Below are positions 38,947 through 51,026 of a stretch of DNA of 64,000 bases, in pieces; position 1 is the first letter of the stretch; each line of letters begins with the position of its first letter. The DNA comes from Toxotes chatareus (lineage: Eukaryota > Chordata > Actinopteri > Toxotidae). The notes beneath the pieces are model-generated. The model did no database searches. It was not told the origin of the DNA and worked only from the letters and a program-made list of their open reading frames with translations. The stretch lies in NCBI GenBank assembly GCA_016801885.1, contig CM028889.1, forward strand, positions 9,797,001 to 9,861,000, given 5' to 3'. Both the position numbers and the translations under genes were made by a program.

Positions 38947-40587
38947 GGTGTTAATTGCAGGTTACTGCTTTCATAAAATTGTGAATGAATTTGGTGCGTA
39001 ATAACAAGCCCGCACATCAACCACGTGCTCCAGAAGTGCAAAACCTCTGTGAATGAAGTAAATGACAGGTGACAGAATATTTCAGATAGTCGGTCTTTCA
39101 AACGAGTATGAATCATGTGCGATTCCTTTATTCTGCGTCCATACAGAATCACTGTCCAGTGCTCTAGCCTAGCACTGTGCTTACCTACATTTTCAGCTGG
39201 TTTGAACCGAGGCTCGGTGAGGTGGTTTAACACTGGGCCTCACATGAAGGAAATGTAGCAGTCACAGTTACTCTCACTGCTCGTCAGAAGAAAATTACGT
39301 TTTTCACACACATATACACACACACACATACTTTCTTGCCATTTGTCAGCCCCCCTCTCTGTATATTTCATCATGGCGAGGCAAGGCATTGCTAACACGC
39401 CAAGCGAGTGCTTTCTCTTGTTCAGTGGCTCTCGCTGTCAACGAGAGGGATTTTTTTGCCTCTCTCCGTGACAGATTCAAGTGCTTCAATTTTCCCCTTG
39501 CTTGGAGAAAGTGACTGCACAAAACCTTTGGAGTCCATAGGCTATCGGGAAACTGCTACGCAGAGCTAGAGCCAGCTCTGCATAGACTGGACTGGACTCC
39601 AAAGGTGGATCATGGGCTAGTTAAAATGGAGCAACCTCTGAGCAACTTGAAGAGTGCTACACTGTTCACATGTGACATACTCTATTCACAGCAACATATA
39701 TCCAGCGTGGCCTCACAAAAAAAGGGGTCTACTTAAGCTGTCAAATGCACTATTCAGCCATTAGGCTTAAACGCAAACTGCACAGATTGCAAACACTGTT
39801 GTTCTCCCACAGCAGCATCCACCTGTAAGCTCTGAAGTGTTTTTTATCATATTTATTTTTCAGATTTCAAATCTGTGCCAGGTTCTTCAGTATGAAATGC
39901 CACTAAGCCCTGACCAACTTTATGTAACTAATTTCATATGTAAATTTACCAACCTATAACACTGAAATTATGTAACAAATCAAATAGTTGCACTCGCAGA
40001 TGGCTAAGAAACTTGCAGAGCTCTCTCCAGTGACCTCACCTATATCTTAAAGCCCTGATTCACTTTGTCAACCTCCAAGAACAGGCTCCAGCAAAGGCTG
40101 TCTAATCAAAGTTTCCTTACAAGTTGCACCTGAACACACCACCAAGACTCCAGTCTGCAACCAGCTGCATCAAAATTTTTGCCTCCTGAAGGTTAATTTA
40201 AAATTGGACTGGAAAATTGGTTTGAAGTTGGTGCTTGGGAATTACTCTTGACTTAAGTTAAATTTTAATTGCCTGGTCTTGTTGCTTTTGTTAAGTGGAT
40301 TATCAAACTTTTGACATATCTCTGTACTGCTTACTGCTGTAATGTTTTTGCACTCCATATCCCAGAGATCACTTGCCAGTTAGTTAGTGTAGATGATGTT
40401 TTTTTTTTCAGTTTAGCCATCACTTCCTGTGTTTCAGGATTTTTCTAGTTAAATACCAGCTTACTATCCACTGTTTGTAACTGCGAATCAGGATTTCATC
40501 AAATTAATGACCAGCAGAGAGTACATACAGATTGCTGCTTTAACTTTCTTTGAGACTTAATGTTGGATGTTTCCTTTGTCTCCACAG
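38947..40587. other. Intron immediately upstream of exon 3
   Basis: It holds a small CTCTCG...CGAGAG hairpin (39429-39447) and the large hairpin at 39525-39605, then AT-rich sequence leading to the TTCCTTTGTCTCCACAG acceptor. Confidence 0.7.
39525..39605. other. Long imperfect hairpin (nested inverted repeats) upstream of exon 3
   Basis: Outer arms are perfect over 13 bp: CCTTTGGAGTCCA (39525-39537) and TGGACTCCAAAGG (39593-39605). A middle stem pairs AGGCTAT (39539-39545) with ATAGACT (39582-39588) with one mismatch. An inner perfect 8-bp stem is GCAGAGCT (39560-39567) with AGCTCTGC (39574-39581), leaving a 6-nt loop. One side has a 14-nt bulge. About 28 paired positions in 81 nt is far more than expected by chance. 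Function unknown; it could be a structured intronic RNA element or the relic of a small inverted-repeat transposon. Confidence 0.6.
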
Positions 40588-40710
40588 CAAAGAAGACATG
40601 TGCGACCACAGACTTTGCCTGCAAGAATGGACAGTGTGTTCCTGCTAGGTGGCGCTGTGATGGAGAACCAGAGTGTGCAGATGGTTCAGATGAGGCTGAT
40701 GCAATCTGCA
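40588..40710 (+). CDS. lrp8: Internal exon (probably exon 3): LDL-receptor class A module 2 of an LRP8/VLDLR-type receptor
   Basis: Seen: a 123-nt exon after a pyrimidine-rich acceptor (AG at 40586-40587), ending at a consensus donor (A|GTAAGT, 40711). It is read with two leading bases (CA), 40 codons and one trailing A, so it is phase 1 at both ends. It encodes one full LDLa module: cysteines at residues 4, 11, 16, 23, 29 and 40, Trp21, and the CDGEPEC...DGSDE calcium site (Asp24, Glu28, Asp34, Glu35). Known: LDLa modules fold around one calcium ion and form the extracellular ligand-binding region of LDLR-family receptors; a 123-nt exon for repeat 2 is typical of LDLR-core genes. Inferred: exon 3 of lrp8. 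The KKTC start is shared by LRP8 and VLDLR. Glu where many modules have Asp (residue 28) is as I recall it in LRP8. The gene-level call rests mainly on the next exon; vldlr or a fish paralogue remains possible. Skipping would keep frame. Confidence 0.8.
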
Positions 40711-43700
40711 GTAAGTAGCTGTCCAGACACACAGACTCACAGAGCCACACATGTAGACGAACTATGTCACAAAGGCAAACGTACAGACAGTGACAGAGGG
40801 AAGGTCATGGTCAACACACACGGCTCAAATGTGTTAACAGCTAAACATGTGTAGTTCTATGCATGTTTGTAATGAAATGAAAATCTACAAAAGTCTGTCC
40901 TTTTTCTAAAACATCGATACACACCAGCATGACATCATTGTTTTTGTCTTTTTGCGTGTTGTTGTGTGACCTCCACACACCATTTCCTGAGGCAGAAATC
41001 ACTCCCAAGGTTGCTCAGTCTCAGTGTTTTGCTGCATTCCAGCTGCTGAGTCAAACTTCTCTTTCTTGCACATTGCAAATGTTGCTTTTTGATGTTTTTT
41101 TTAAAAGACATCCATACACAGTATGATCGAGGCCATGGAGGATGCAAGGGTGGCCAAGATGTCTGCGTCTTTCACACTATTTCCACAGAACACGCTTGTA
41201 AAAAAAAAATTAGAAATAATTACTCAACCTTGAATCCCTCTCTCTTTCTCACAAAGCAGAGCAAGACACAGCAGAAGATTTACTGTAAATAACATTCATT
41301 AAAAGCACTTATGTGGTGTTCACAGGTTCACATATTACGTTTTAAGCACTATTGCAAATTTTATTTGTAAGTTTATACCTAGATCATAATCTGAATGATT
41401 AATTTGAGAAAAAGATCTACTGTGCATGTAGTGAAATAATGCATGTAAGTGATTATCAGCCAGGAGACCATTTGTCCATCCCTCAAATACTCGAAATTAT
41501 CAGCTTACTTTCTTCTTTTTTGGCACATGCTCACAGCATGCGTAGTATAATTATGAAAATTAGAGCAAAGCCCATAAACAGACCTTAACTGTTGCACTCT
41601 TGTTTATAAGGTTGGCAGCAGGTGAGGTCACTTGCTGCTACAATTTTGAAAAATGGAGCACTGCCTACTGTGATTAGTGGACTGTTTAATCAACAGCAAG
41701 TCAGATGTAACCCAGTATGTACAGACTGGGAATTGGACTACAAAGTGGCACAATATGTGTGAGGTGAGGCAGGGAAGTTTATACAGTATGCTTGTGTTTG
41801 TATGGAAGGAATAGAGGATCAGAAACACAAGAGTGGGAAGAAGCAGCTCAAGGAGCATGGGGTCTTAAGGCTTTGAAAAAGTTAAAAAGTCAAAAGTTGT
41901 TGTTAAAAGTTGATTAAGAAGTCAATGACTGTATGAGAAAACACTTGAGAAATAAAATGAACATTAAGAACTGTTTGGGAATCCATATCCAAGCTGCCAG
42001 AACTACCCACTGCAGTCCTTTTCTCTTTTTCTGTAACTAGTAACATTCGCTCGTTGGCTTTTTGAAGCAGTCAAAGTCCAAAGACTGAGCTTTTGTGAAG
42101 GTCATGTTCAGCCTGAGCATTCAGACTTGCTTCGTATTTCATCTTCTAACCCACAGCAGCCATAACACCAAAAGACAGTGTGTTTGAGTGTGCGAGTGCT
42201 GTAGTTGGTTTGAACAGGGCTTAACTGTAATTGCAATATCACACTGACCAGGCTGGCAGAGTTATGAAGTGCTCTTATTAGGAATCGGCAGAGTTATATG
42301 GTGCTTTGTAAACATCATGAACAAGTTGTTCAGCAGCTGAGTTGAAAGTGGTCAGCTACCGGGGCAGGAGGAGAAGGAATAGAATTCTGACATACAAACA
42401 TTCTCTGGCATTTCACATGGATTCACATTTTAATCTCACACATAACCAGTGTTGCCTCTAAAGATCAGTCTCAGAACACAGCAGAACTACTGGAGTTCAG
42501 CCTTCCCATGTCTAATCACAAAACCTTCCATATGGCTGTGACTACAGGCCAGCTCCTCTTCTCAGTTTGTATGAAGATGGGTTTCGAAGAGGTGATCAAA
42601 GAGCCCTTTGAAGTTGCTCAAAGTCTGATTGGGATAGACCAAGGACGTGTGGATTTGCATGTGTGCACATGCACATGCCTGTAAATGGTCTGAGTGTGTG
42701 CACTACCATAAGTGTTTGTATAAAGCCAAAGTCAATGCTTGTATTTAGTATTCATCACAAGATGAATCTGTAAGTCATTTCATCAGATTAGTGGACTTGT
42801 GGTTAAGTCTCATTATGTCTAATCAAGGTCAGACGCTGTGAGAGCTTCCCTAACTTTCTCATCCACATTGATCCTCACAGCTGTGTGTGTGTGCATATGT
42901 GTGTATTTGTGTGCATGCAGCAGAATGTGTGTGTCTGCTTTAGCAGGTGTATGCTTTCATCAGAACACAATAAATTAAAATTAGTATCATTCGAGATGAG
43001 AAGTATTAAAAAATATATACTATTCATGTGCAGTTTTAAAGCATGAAACTGATATTTTTTGATGATGAAGTACATTTTCTGGAAATTCCATTGTGGAATT
43101 GTTGGATAATCCAGTGAATTAAATTCTAGAAAATAAGGTTTTGAAAAACTCGCAAAAGCCTTTTTAATGCAATATTGCCTCTATGAGATATTAAAGAGCT
43201 AGGTAGCTTAGTATAAATGATTAAAAACATCTCAGATGGAGAGTGCTGTGTTATACATCAGCACGATCTCCCATAGATGCAGTACCATTCACTGACTAAT
43301 GCCTTGCATGAAGTTGCATTTCTTATGTTTCGTCACTCCTCTGTTCAGGTTTTTCTATATGTCTGTATAGCACCATATCACCAAACTCTTGCTGTTACCA
43401 ACTTATCTCTCCTCATTTAATCCGATCAAACCTCCATTTCGATGTTTTCTTTCTTCCAGTTAATATCACATCAGGCTTTATCCTCTTTCCTGAATCTGTA
43501 TCTGTCCCCTACCATGTCCTCTCTGTACCAGCCTACCATCTTGCATCACATCCCCTTGTCTGTCCTCGTGGCCTGTTCCCTGCAGTATGTCCTCCACTTT
43601 CTGATCTGAGTTCAGTTTAAGTAATTCCTTTGATTGCATTGATTTTCCTGGGAGGGAATCAATGGGCTGATCCCTGAGACCTCTGGTCGACTGCTGATTA

Positions 43701-46034
43701 ACTATGGACCTCCGATGACGCTTCTGAAACCACACACACACACTGGCTCCTCAGGAACTGTCTGTAATTACACGTCTGAAAATGAATCTGGGCCTTGAGG
43801 GATTGTGGAGAAAATGCTCAATCAGATGAGTGGTGGTTGATGCATGAAAGAGAGTGCGTGTCTGCACACTGTGTTCTGCTGCAATCATAAGTGCAGACAT
43901 CATCCCTCAGTAGTAGTTACGGGAACAATGTGAATCATATTAAAAGTAACATAGAGTCACTATTACTAAATAAGTAGCTATAACTTTTGAGACGAACAAG
44001 TCAACAACAAATATTTCAACAGTACGTGACTTACTTTATTTATGACTTTCCATACCTGAAACTTTCTCAAGAAGTTCAGTGAACTTGTCGCTTAAGTGAA
44101 AGCACCCTTATAATTAATCATATAAGCATTTCTTATCCCTTTGTTCAAGTATTTAAATTGTTAAGTTGTTAGAACTGCTGTTACAAACCTGTATAAAGCA
44201 GTAACAGCAGGAATTTGTTCACAGTGTTTTAGTTTTTGAATCAGTGCCTTAAAAGCAGTCAAACACATGGCCAGCAAAAGAGATTTAAAGATTTTTATTT
44301 TAAGAATTCATTCTTAGAATTTATTTTAAGAAATTAATTTTTTTTCAACAGTTTCTAATGTATTTTTGTGTTGCTGAACATCAGTTTCCCTCTCTGATGT
44401 TTTATTCTTGAAGCATAAACATCCTGATCCACGTGACAATCAATCAGATTAAAGTATACTTTTTGAAACAAACAAACAACATATTCATTAACATTTCTTA
44501 AGCAACTAAATGCCAAAGAATTACACACAATTATCTGTTGAATTTACATAATGTGCTACACTGTGGGGAACCCATGTTCATAACCAAACATCAAACCTCA
44601 GATTTTCTGGGGTCTAGACATTGCAGAGTCAGCGTCCATTTACTCAGAGTAGCATCAGCAAAATCCTGCAGTTTGACAGTTGCTGCTGATTAGACCCTCT
44701 GCAGCAGTATATATATACTCCATCTTTATGTGTGCACACTCTTTCAGCTCTGCTGCTGCATATCTCCAGGGATTAAAGTGAGCCACCCAAGTGTCTGTGT
44801 ACTGATAAAGGTTATTGAATTGCATCATCAGACACTCAGCCACATATTGGGCCAACATGTAACACTCTCTTTACAGCCCTTTACAGTGTTTAGGTTTTGT
44901 ATTACTTGGAGGATATAGAGGATATTTTAGTATGTTCATGTCATAAAACTTGTATCTTGTATTATTACAAGTCTCTTCAGGCTTATTTCATACTCTGAGA
45001 CATGCTGATAAAGGCTCATTGTGAAACATAATGGGAGGAAAAAAGACAAACAAGTGAGGATTTTGATAACCCTAGAAATCAAGCAACCTCAAAGTAGCAT
45101 AGTAAGATAAAACAGAGAAACCTACAGTCTTACTATTCTGTCTGGTTCTGCAGCCATCATATAAAAGCAGTTATATTTTTTTATGTAATTACTGGGGGAA
45201 AAAAGGACCATTTGGTTCTTTGATATGAATGCCGGTGTTTATTTCATTGATATTGAAATTGTACTACTGTACTGCAGTTTCAGGGAAGACTCAGTGAATT
45301 GAAGTGAAAAAAAAAATGTTGCATTTGTTTTTACATTAGCTATCAATAGGAGATCACGCAGAATAGCATAAATGTGTGTGATTTGGTTAAGAAGATTTTT
45401 CCTACTTTCCCCAGAGTCATAAACTAATAAATACCTTAGGACAGATCTTTTCTCATATATATAGTGTAGTCTGAAGTTATGTCAAACAGTAGTATTAGGC
45501 TATTTTGTCTTAACTCTCAATTGCTTAGTGTCTATGGGATCAAATAACATGATCATGATCCCATAGGCATCCAAGTATCCAAGCAAGTACACTTTCTCCA
45601 AGCTTTGTCTGCGCAGAGGCCCACAGTCTCAGACTTTGGAAACCCCTGCTGTAGGGTATTAAAACTGCCCTGATTTCAAACTTAATTCATTCCATCTGAT
45701 GAAACTCATTCATCTGAAAACACAACCTATCAAAGCAGAGCTTCTCATCACAGCATGAATTCACTCCCGCTTGTACTAGCCATGATTTATAGAGCTCATA
45801 TCGAATCACTACTGACTTCTTCAGTTTCTTTTTCATATGGTAATTATAGCGCTACTAGGGAGAAAACTTTAGTTAAGATACTGAAAGTGGACAGTGAGAC
45901 AGCTGGAGGACAACTGCTACTTGCCTTGCAACTGCTTAGCCAAACAGGTATTGAATTATTGAGCCTCCTAAATATTTATGCAGTATACTATAGAGAGGAG
46001 CGAAGACTGTGGTGTTTTTCAGCCATGATTGCAG
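40711..46034. other. Start of intron 3, no recognisable genes
   Basis: AT-rich sequence with minor CA and GT runs (for example about 42885-42915 and 43731-43742) and the inverted repeat at 45532-45566. Otherwise I see nothing. Confidence 0.7.
45532..45566. other. Perfect 11-bp inverted repeat with 13-nt loop
   Basis: CTATGGGATCA (45532-45542) and TGATCCCATAG (45556-45566) are exact reverse complements. The loop itself contains ATGATCAT-like palindromic sequence. No known element was recognised. Confidence 0.6.
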
Positions 46035-46428
46035 GATGTAGGGGTGGCAGTGTCTGGGGGTCCACCACTTCGGTTCAAACTGAAATAACCTATAGGCTGA
46101 TTATCGGATAGATTGCTGTGGATCTCAGTACAGACATCCATGGGCTGTGGAGAATGAAGCCTCCTGACTTTAGTGTTTCCTAGCTTTTCATGTAGCGCGA
46201 CCAGCAGGTCAAATTTTTCACTTAAACAGTGAAGTATCTCTAAAGCTATACCTTGTGTTTAGTGCTAAGCATGCTAACTATAAACTGAGATGGCATTAGA
46301 GAGATTATACTTGGTCCGGCATGTTAGTGTTTTTAGAATGCTTATTTCAGCATTTATGTCAAAGCACCACTGTGCTTTAGTCCAGCTTCACAGAGTCATT
46401 AAAGCAGCTTTAGTCTCTTAGTCTTGTT
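46035..46428 (+). repeat. Teleost interspersed repeat (unclassified, about 390 bp)
   Basis: The ordered motifs are GGTCCACCACTTCGGTTCAA, GTACAGACATCCATGG, TAGCGCGACCAGCAGGTCAA, TTGTGTTTAGTGCTAAGCAT, CAAAGCACCACTGTGC and CTCTTAGTCTTGTT. This combination is a widespread fish repeat that I recognise. An open frame over its start (45755-46111) is a chance frame and resembles no protein. Confidence 0.65.
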
Positions 46429-48586
46429 GAAGTATGAAACCCAGACTGTTATTGATCTGTGCATTTATTTATTGGCGGTTAGCAGCTCTTTACGATAGGG
46501 TGCCATTCAATAGATGTATGTTTATGTGAAGTGACTTAATAATGAATATGTAATTATGAAAAATGAATGAATTCAGTTGCTGAAGAATCTGGATAGTCTT
46601 GGTCGTTTTTGCCCAGGATATCAGTGTGGCACCACTGTGATGCCAGCTGCCCTTTGTTGACAAATAAAGTTGAAACTTGAAGTCTTACCTCCCTCTCCCT
46701 CCATCCCTGTCTCTGCCCCTGCTGTCATCAGTTCCACCTGCTCCTGTGTACTGATGTGGGTTTTTGTCCTTGTCTCTGTGTGCAGAGACAATAGGTAGGT
46801 TGGCATATTATAGCATAAAAGCAGGAGGTTGTGCTAGTTAATTATTTTGGAATATGAACGTGAAGGATCCAGTCAGCTGCTTTGTTGGACGGCTTCAATT
46901 TCATGCTTGAGGCAGCGGCAGCGCCAGGCCTAATTTCCCAAGTGGTCTCTCTCTCTTTCTCTCTCTCTGCCTTTCTTCACCTGTGTCTCTTTCCCTTGCT
47001 CTTTTAGTCTTGTAGAACTCCAGTAACCCCACCAACAAAAGACACATGAGTAACTTATACACATGTATTCAAACAGATGTTTACAAAAATTTAGAAATAG
47101 AAAGAGACACGTGTATAAGTGTATGTGAGCAAGGGGTAGTGTATGACTGAGCATTCTGAGGTCACTCTGATCTTCAGCTACAGAGTCATGGTAGTCTAAT
47201 TTGTCTATAGTCTCTTGCTATGTGTTCTTTTAATGGAAAGCCTCTTCTGATGGTCAAATGACATCTTCTATCTGTGTGCTCAACAGTTTCAGTCCATTTC
47301 AGCAGTGACTACAACCAGAGTTTTGAGGGGGAATAAATCAGGTTTTTCATTTGATTGTCATCTGTGGTTGTGAGTTACTGACTCAACCACCGAGAGCCAG
47401 TGGAATCAGTGCAACAGGGTTTGTGCGGCCAACATGAAGCTCAACACTATGAGCTACCACTTATTTGATTTGATTGATTGAGCATTACTGTGTCATTATT
47501 GCATATACGTTAGATTTTCCCCCACTAAATTTTCTTCATTGTGTGAATCATAGTTCAGACTTAAATTACACACTTGCCTCTGAAAGCCATAATAACTTGT
47601 CATACATGAATTTGAAATGGAAACCCTGTATTTGCGTATTCAATACATGCACAGTAATACAAGGATTCATGTACATAATGTGGACCTCACTCGGGTCCAA
47701 ACACTCTGCTCATTAGTCTCAAAGGGCCAGGGATACAGTAAGTATTCAGAGGTATTTACAGTGACTGAGGAAACAGGTCCTCTTAACAGCAAAACTGATT
47801 ATATGTTAATGCCTTAAAAAATTCCACCAGTGGTTCAAAAATGACTTACATAAACAGTTTGTGTTAAAGGTTTGGTTAATTTTAGGTATTAACTGCTTTA
47901 CTCAGTGTGATACATCAGTCCAAACTCAAGGTCCATCTACTAGCTTTTGATACTTTCAGCCATATTGCTATCAGTGGATAGCATTTACTCAGTTGTAATG
48001 CAAATGAATTTTGTCTGTGTTGGCTTAAAAGTTAAGCATTAAAGTTCAGAAACCACAAGAAAAAAAATAGTAAGTTGAACCTGAGTGGGGATTGTTGACG
48101 TCTATGCTGTGTTTGGTGAAGGTTAGAGGAGGATCATGGTCAGGGACCAATACTGACAGTATAGTCGTGTTTTATAAATCCAACCATTCAACCCAGTGTC
48201 CTTTCCTAAGACTTTCTGTGACAGCATAACAATATCACAATTTCACATCATGCAACCCCTGCCTTTGGTACCAGGAACATACAAGCAAGGACTGTCATTA
48301 TTCACACAAATACAATGGGCTGCTGGTGAGAATAATGTAAACATAGTTAGTTAGAAGCATTTGAACAAACAATGCGTCTGTTTGTCCGGTGAGGAGAGTC
48401 TACGGTGACAGTGTCCACCATCATATCTCCCTGACACGTACTCTTATCACAGAGTGACAGAATCACATGTGCGTGTGTGAGTTTACATGTGAAATCTGAC
48501 TCAAATAATTGAAGATACAGTACTGACAGTGAGTTTAATGTCACCTTAGAGGTTGCTGAGGGAAAAACAAAAAGATCATCAAAGAT

Positions 48587-48590
<4 letters not shown>

Positions 48591-48633
<43 letters not shown>
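48591..48633. repeat. (CT)21 microsatellite
   Basis: About 43 bp of uninterrupted CT repeats, directly preceded by a perfect tandem duplicate of AAAGATCATC (48571-48590). Confidence 0.95.
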
Positions 48634-48636
<3 letters not shown>

Positions 48637-50979
48637 ATTGTGAACCTATCATCCCGTCTTCATGTGCATTGTTCTGCTTATCTCGCTGTATCTTGTGACA
48701 TCTCATTAACCACAAATGTCCGTACCTTGATTTATATCAGTAATAAGTTAAAGTGTATTGATCCCTTAAGGAGGATACAGAATAGACATTAAAAATACTC
48801 ATGCATACATTTTAGCTGCTGTATGGTAGTCATCCTGCAATACTGGCATCCATAAATCTAAACCTAACAAGCCTTGTGAGAAATACAAAATTCATGAGGA
48901 AACTTAAAAAACTGTCAAAAACAGTTATCAGAGCCTGTAAGTGGTCATTAGCAATTTAACTCCCATGAGTTAAACAGTGAAAATCTCATGGTTTCAGTGG
49001 TAGAGTACTTTGAAGAGCGCAGTTTCAGGTACTCTAGGTAGAGCTTTTTAAGATTTTTGTAAGATTAGGAAATTTATGACATTAATTTCCTTAATACTTC
49101 ATTAAAATAACATTTTTATTGATCAAGTTCAAGTTTCATTGAACCTGGATTTTAGAAACATGCTTTTGAACTTATTTACAATGGAAAACCCTCTCTTAGC
49201 CCATGTTCTCTGTTTTAGTTTTCTGATATCTGATACAACACAGGGACTCCCACGTTGGGGTTGTGTGAAATATAAACAGCTGTTTGCAGCAAACTTGCCT
49301 CCTTGTTCACACTACACAGTACATGGCAATCAAACAGAGAAAACCACCTACGCAGCAACAGCCACCATGTGATTTTTTTTTTTGTCAATTCCATTCTTCC
49401 GTTCAATTAGTGACCCTTGCTCTTGGCTGGTTACGATTGATTGGTGTTCAATATGTTTTTGCTCTCAGAGGGCATCTTGTGGAGCTGGAACTGCCTGATG
49501 GGATTGCTTTTGCTAGTGTTTTGTCTGTGTTTGTAAAGCCCCGTGCATAATAACAATTATGTTTCCATTTTCCTTCTTCATTTAGCCAGTATGGGATGAG
49601 AAATGCAGCTCTTTTTGTAATTTCAGTTTTATTTTCTCTTCATATTTCTTCTCCTCTAAGAAAACACCAAAAACTGTAACATTGGCTAACAGATGGGGTA
49701 TCCAACAGCACATTCAGGAGGTAAAACAGGTGTGACTTAAACAGTCAGAACATCAAACAGATCCACCACTGCAGACTGAGGCAGGAGAGCAGCAGTAAAG
49801 GCAGCATACAGCTCGTTAGAACAGGAACAGTCAAAGAAAACAAAATAAACCTTTCCTGTAGAGAAATTTTGATTTGTTAGAGCAGGAAAGGCACAGGTGC
49901 AACTTAAAACTTTAATGATAAATCTGCTCCATTTATGTGTCCCAGTATACATATTAGTATGGCCCTGACACTAGCACACCTGAAAGGACTGCAGCCATTT
50001 TTAATTTTATCAATAACACCTATTTTTGACATATCAAGATGTTTCGCCAGGTCAATATGCACAGTACAGAGCTTAAGCGAATGAACTAGAAGCCGAAAAG
50101 CAAAGAAACAAAGATGGAGTAACAAAACTTCATGCAAGAATCAGTTGTATACTACAAAATGTGACTGGTCTGGAGGCAGCCGCCATCAGTATGAAGTTTC
50201 CTTTTTTGCACTTTATAAATATAAAATGAATACTATGATTCATGCAGAAGTTCTTTTATGGATGATACCCATAGAGAGTTGTTGTTTTCAGACATTCTCT
50301 GTGGGGTTCCCCATTTTTCTGTGACCAAATTAATTTTGCAGGAAATTGTTTTGCCAGGCTGAATCAAAATTCTGTTTTGTTTTTTTGAGACTTCTAAACT
50401 TGGTAGAGCGTATAATTTAACTGAGCCCACCTTACATCGCAATGACTTTGAAAGGCAACTCACACAGCCAGTAGGTTTCTTATGATATTAGAAAAGTCCA
50501 TTGAGAAACCCTCAGCACCCTCAGAAGTCAGCTACACTGTCCACATAATTTGGCTGTCTGTTTTAATCTTCACACCCCTGCCTTTGCTCCCCGACCCAGC
50601 CTTTGAATAAACTGCCACAGAAGAAATAAGCTCAGAGTTCAGTTGTCAAGTTCAGCCCCACACTGTGTGCATCCCAAAATATAGGCGCCGACTCTCCATC
50701 TCCTACGCCTTTCTTTTGTCTGCCTCCCTTTCCTGCAGTCTCTCATTAGTTGAGATGTGGCACTTGCCACACTTGCCACTGGCGGTATTTTTAATGCCCA
50801 ATGTGTCGTCTACTAAACAACCATTAAGAGGAACCTGTTGGAGGAAAGTGGCAATTTCCTATGAAAGCACTGGTGTCGCTGCATTTCTTCCCCCCCCCAC
50901 GGCACTGACAGACTCACAGTCTAGACTGTGCTAATGGTTCCACATTTAACAAGCCCCTTCTCTCTCCCTCTCACCGCCT

Positions 50980-51026
50980 TGAGAGAGAGAAAGATACGGA
51001 GACAGAAAGGGAGAGAGAGAAGGGGG
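50980..51026. repeat. GA-rich purine tract
   Basis: Interrupted GAGAGA and GGGAGA runs ending in GGGGG; purine-rich simple sequence. Confidence 0.8.

Larger units (their letters stand above)
1..40587 (+). other. lrp8: Intron 2 (3' part) of the lrp8-like gene
   Basis: No exon could be recognised between the window start and the acceptor at 40586-40587. I looked for an LDLa signature (Cys-rich, ending in a CDxxxxC...SDE motif) that would be the preceding exon and found none, so that exon probably lies upstream. The intron would then be at least 40 kb, which is plausible for LRP8-type genes with long 5' introns. A nested gene on either strand is not supported: open frames are short, mostly low-complexity, and match no family I recognise. 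Confidence 0.7.

Noticed and set aside
1..40587. Upstream LDLa1 exon of the receptor inside the window
   Set aside because: I searched for CD-x-D-x-D-C and SDE-type codons near plausible splice sites. Strings such as those near 11045-11070 and 27854-27864 lack the required cysteines.
40567..40854. Open frame across exon 3
   Set aside because: Wrong frame relative to the LDLa module and ignores the splice sites.
43478..43741. 87-codon - strand frame with charged residues
   Set aside because: Looked briefly like a transposon protein remnant, but no motif of any transposase or reverse transcriptase could be identified.
48591..48633. CRISPR-like or satellite array
   Set aside because: A plain dinucleotide microsatellite with no spacer structure.
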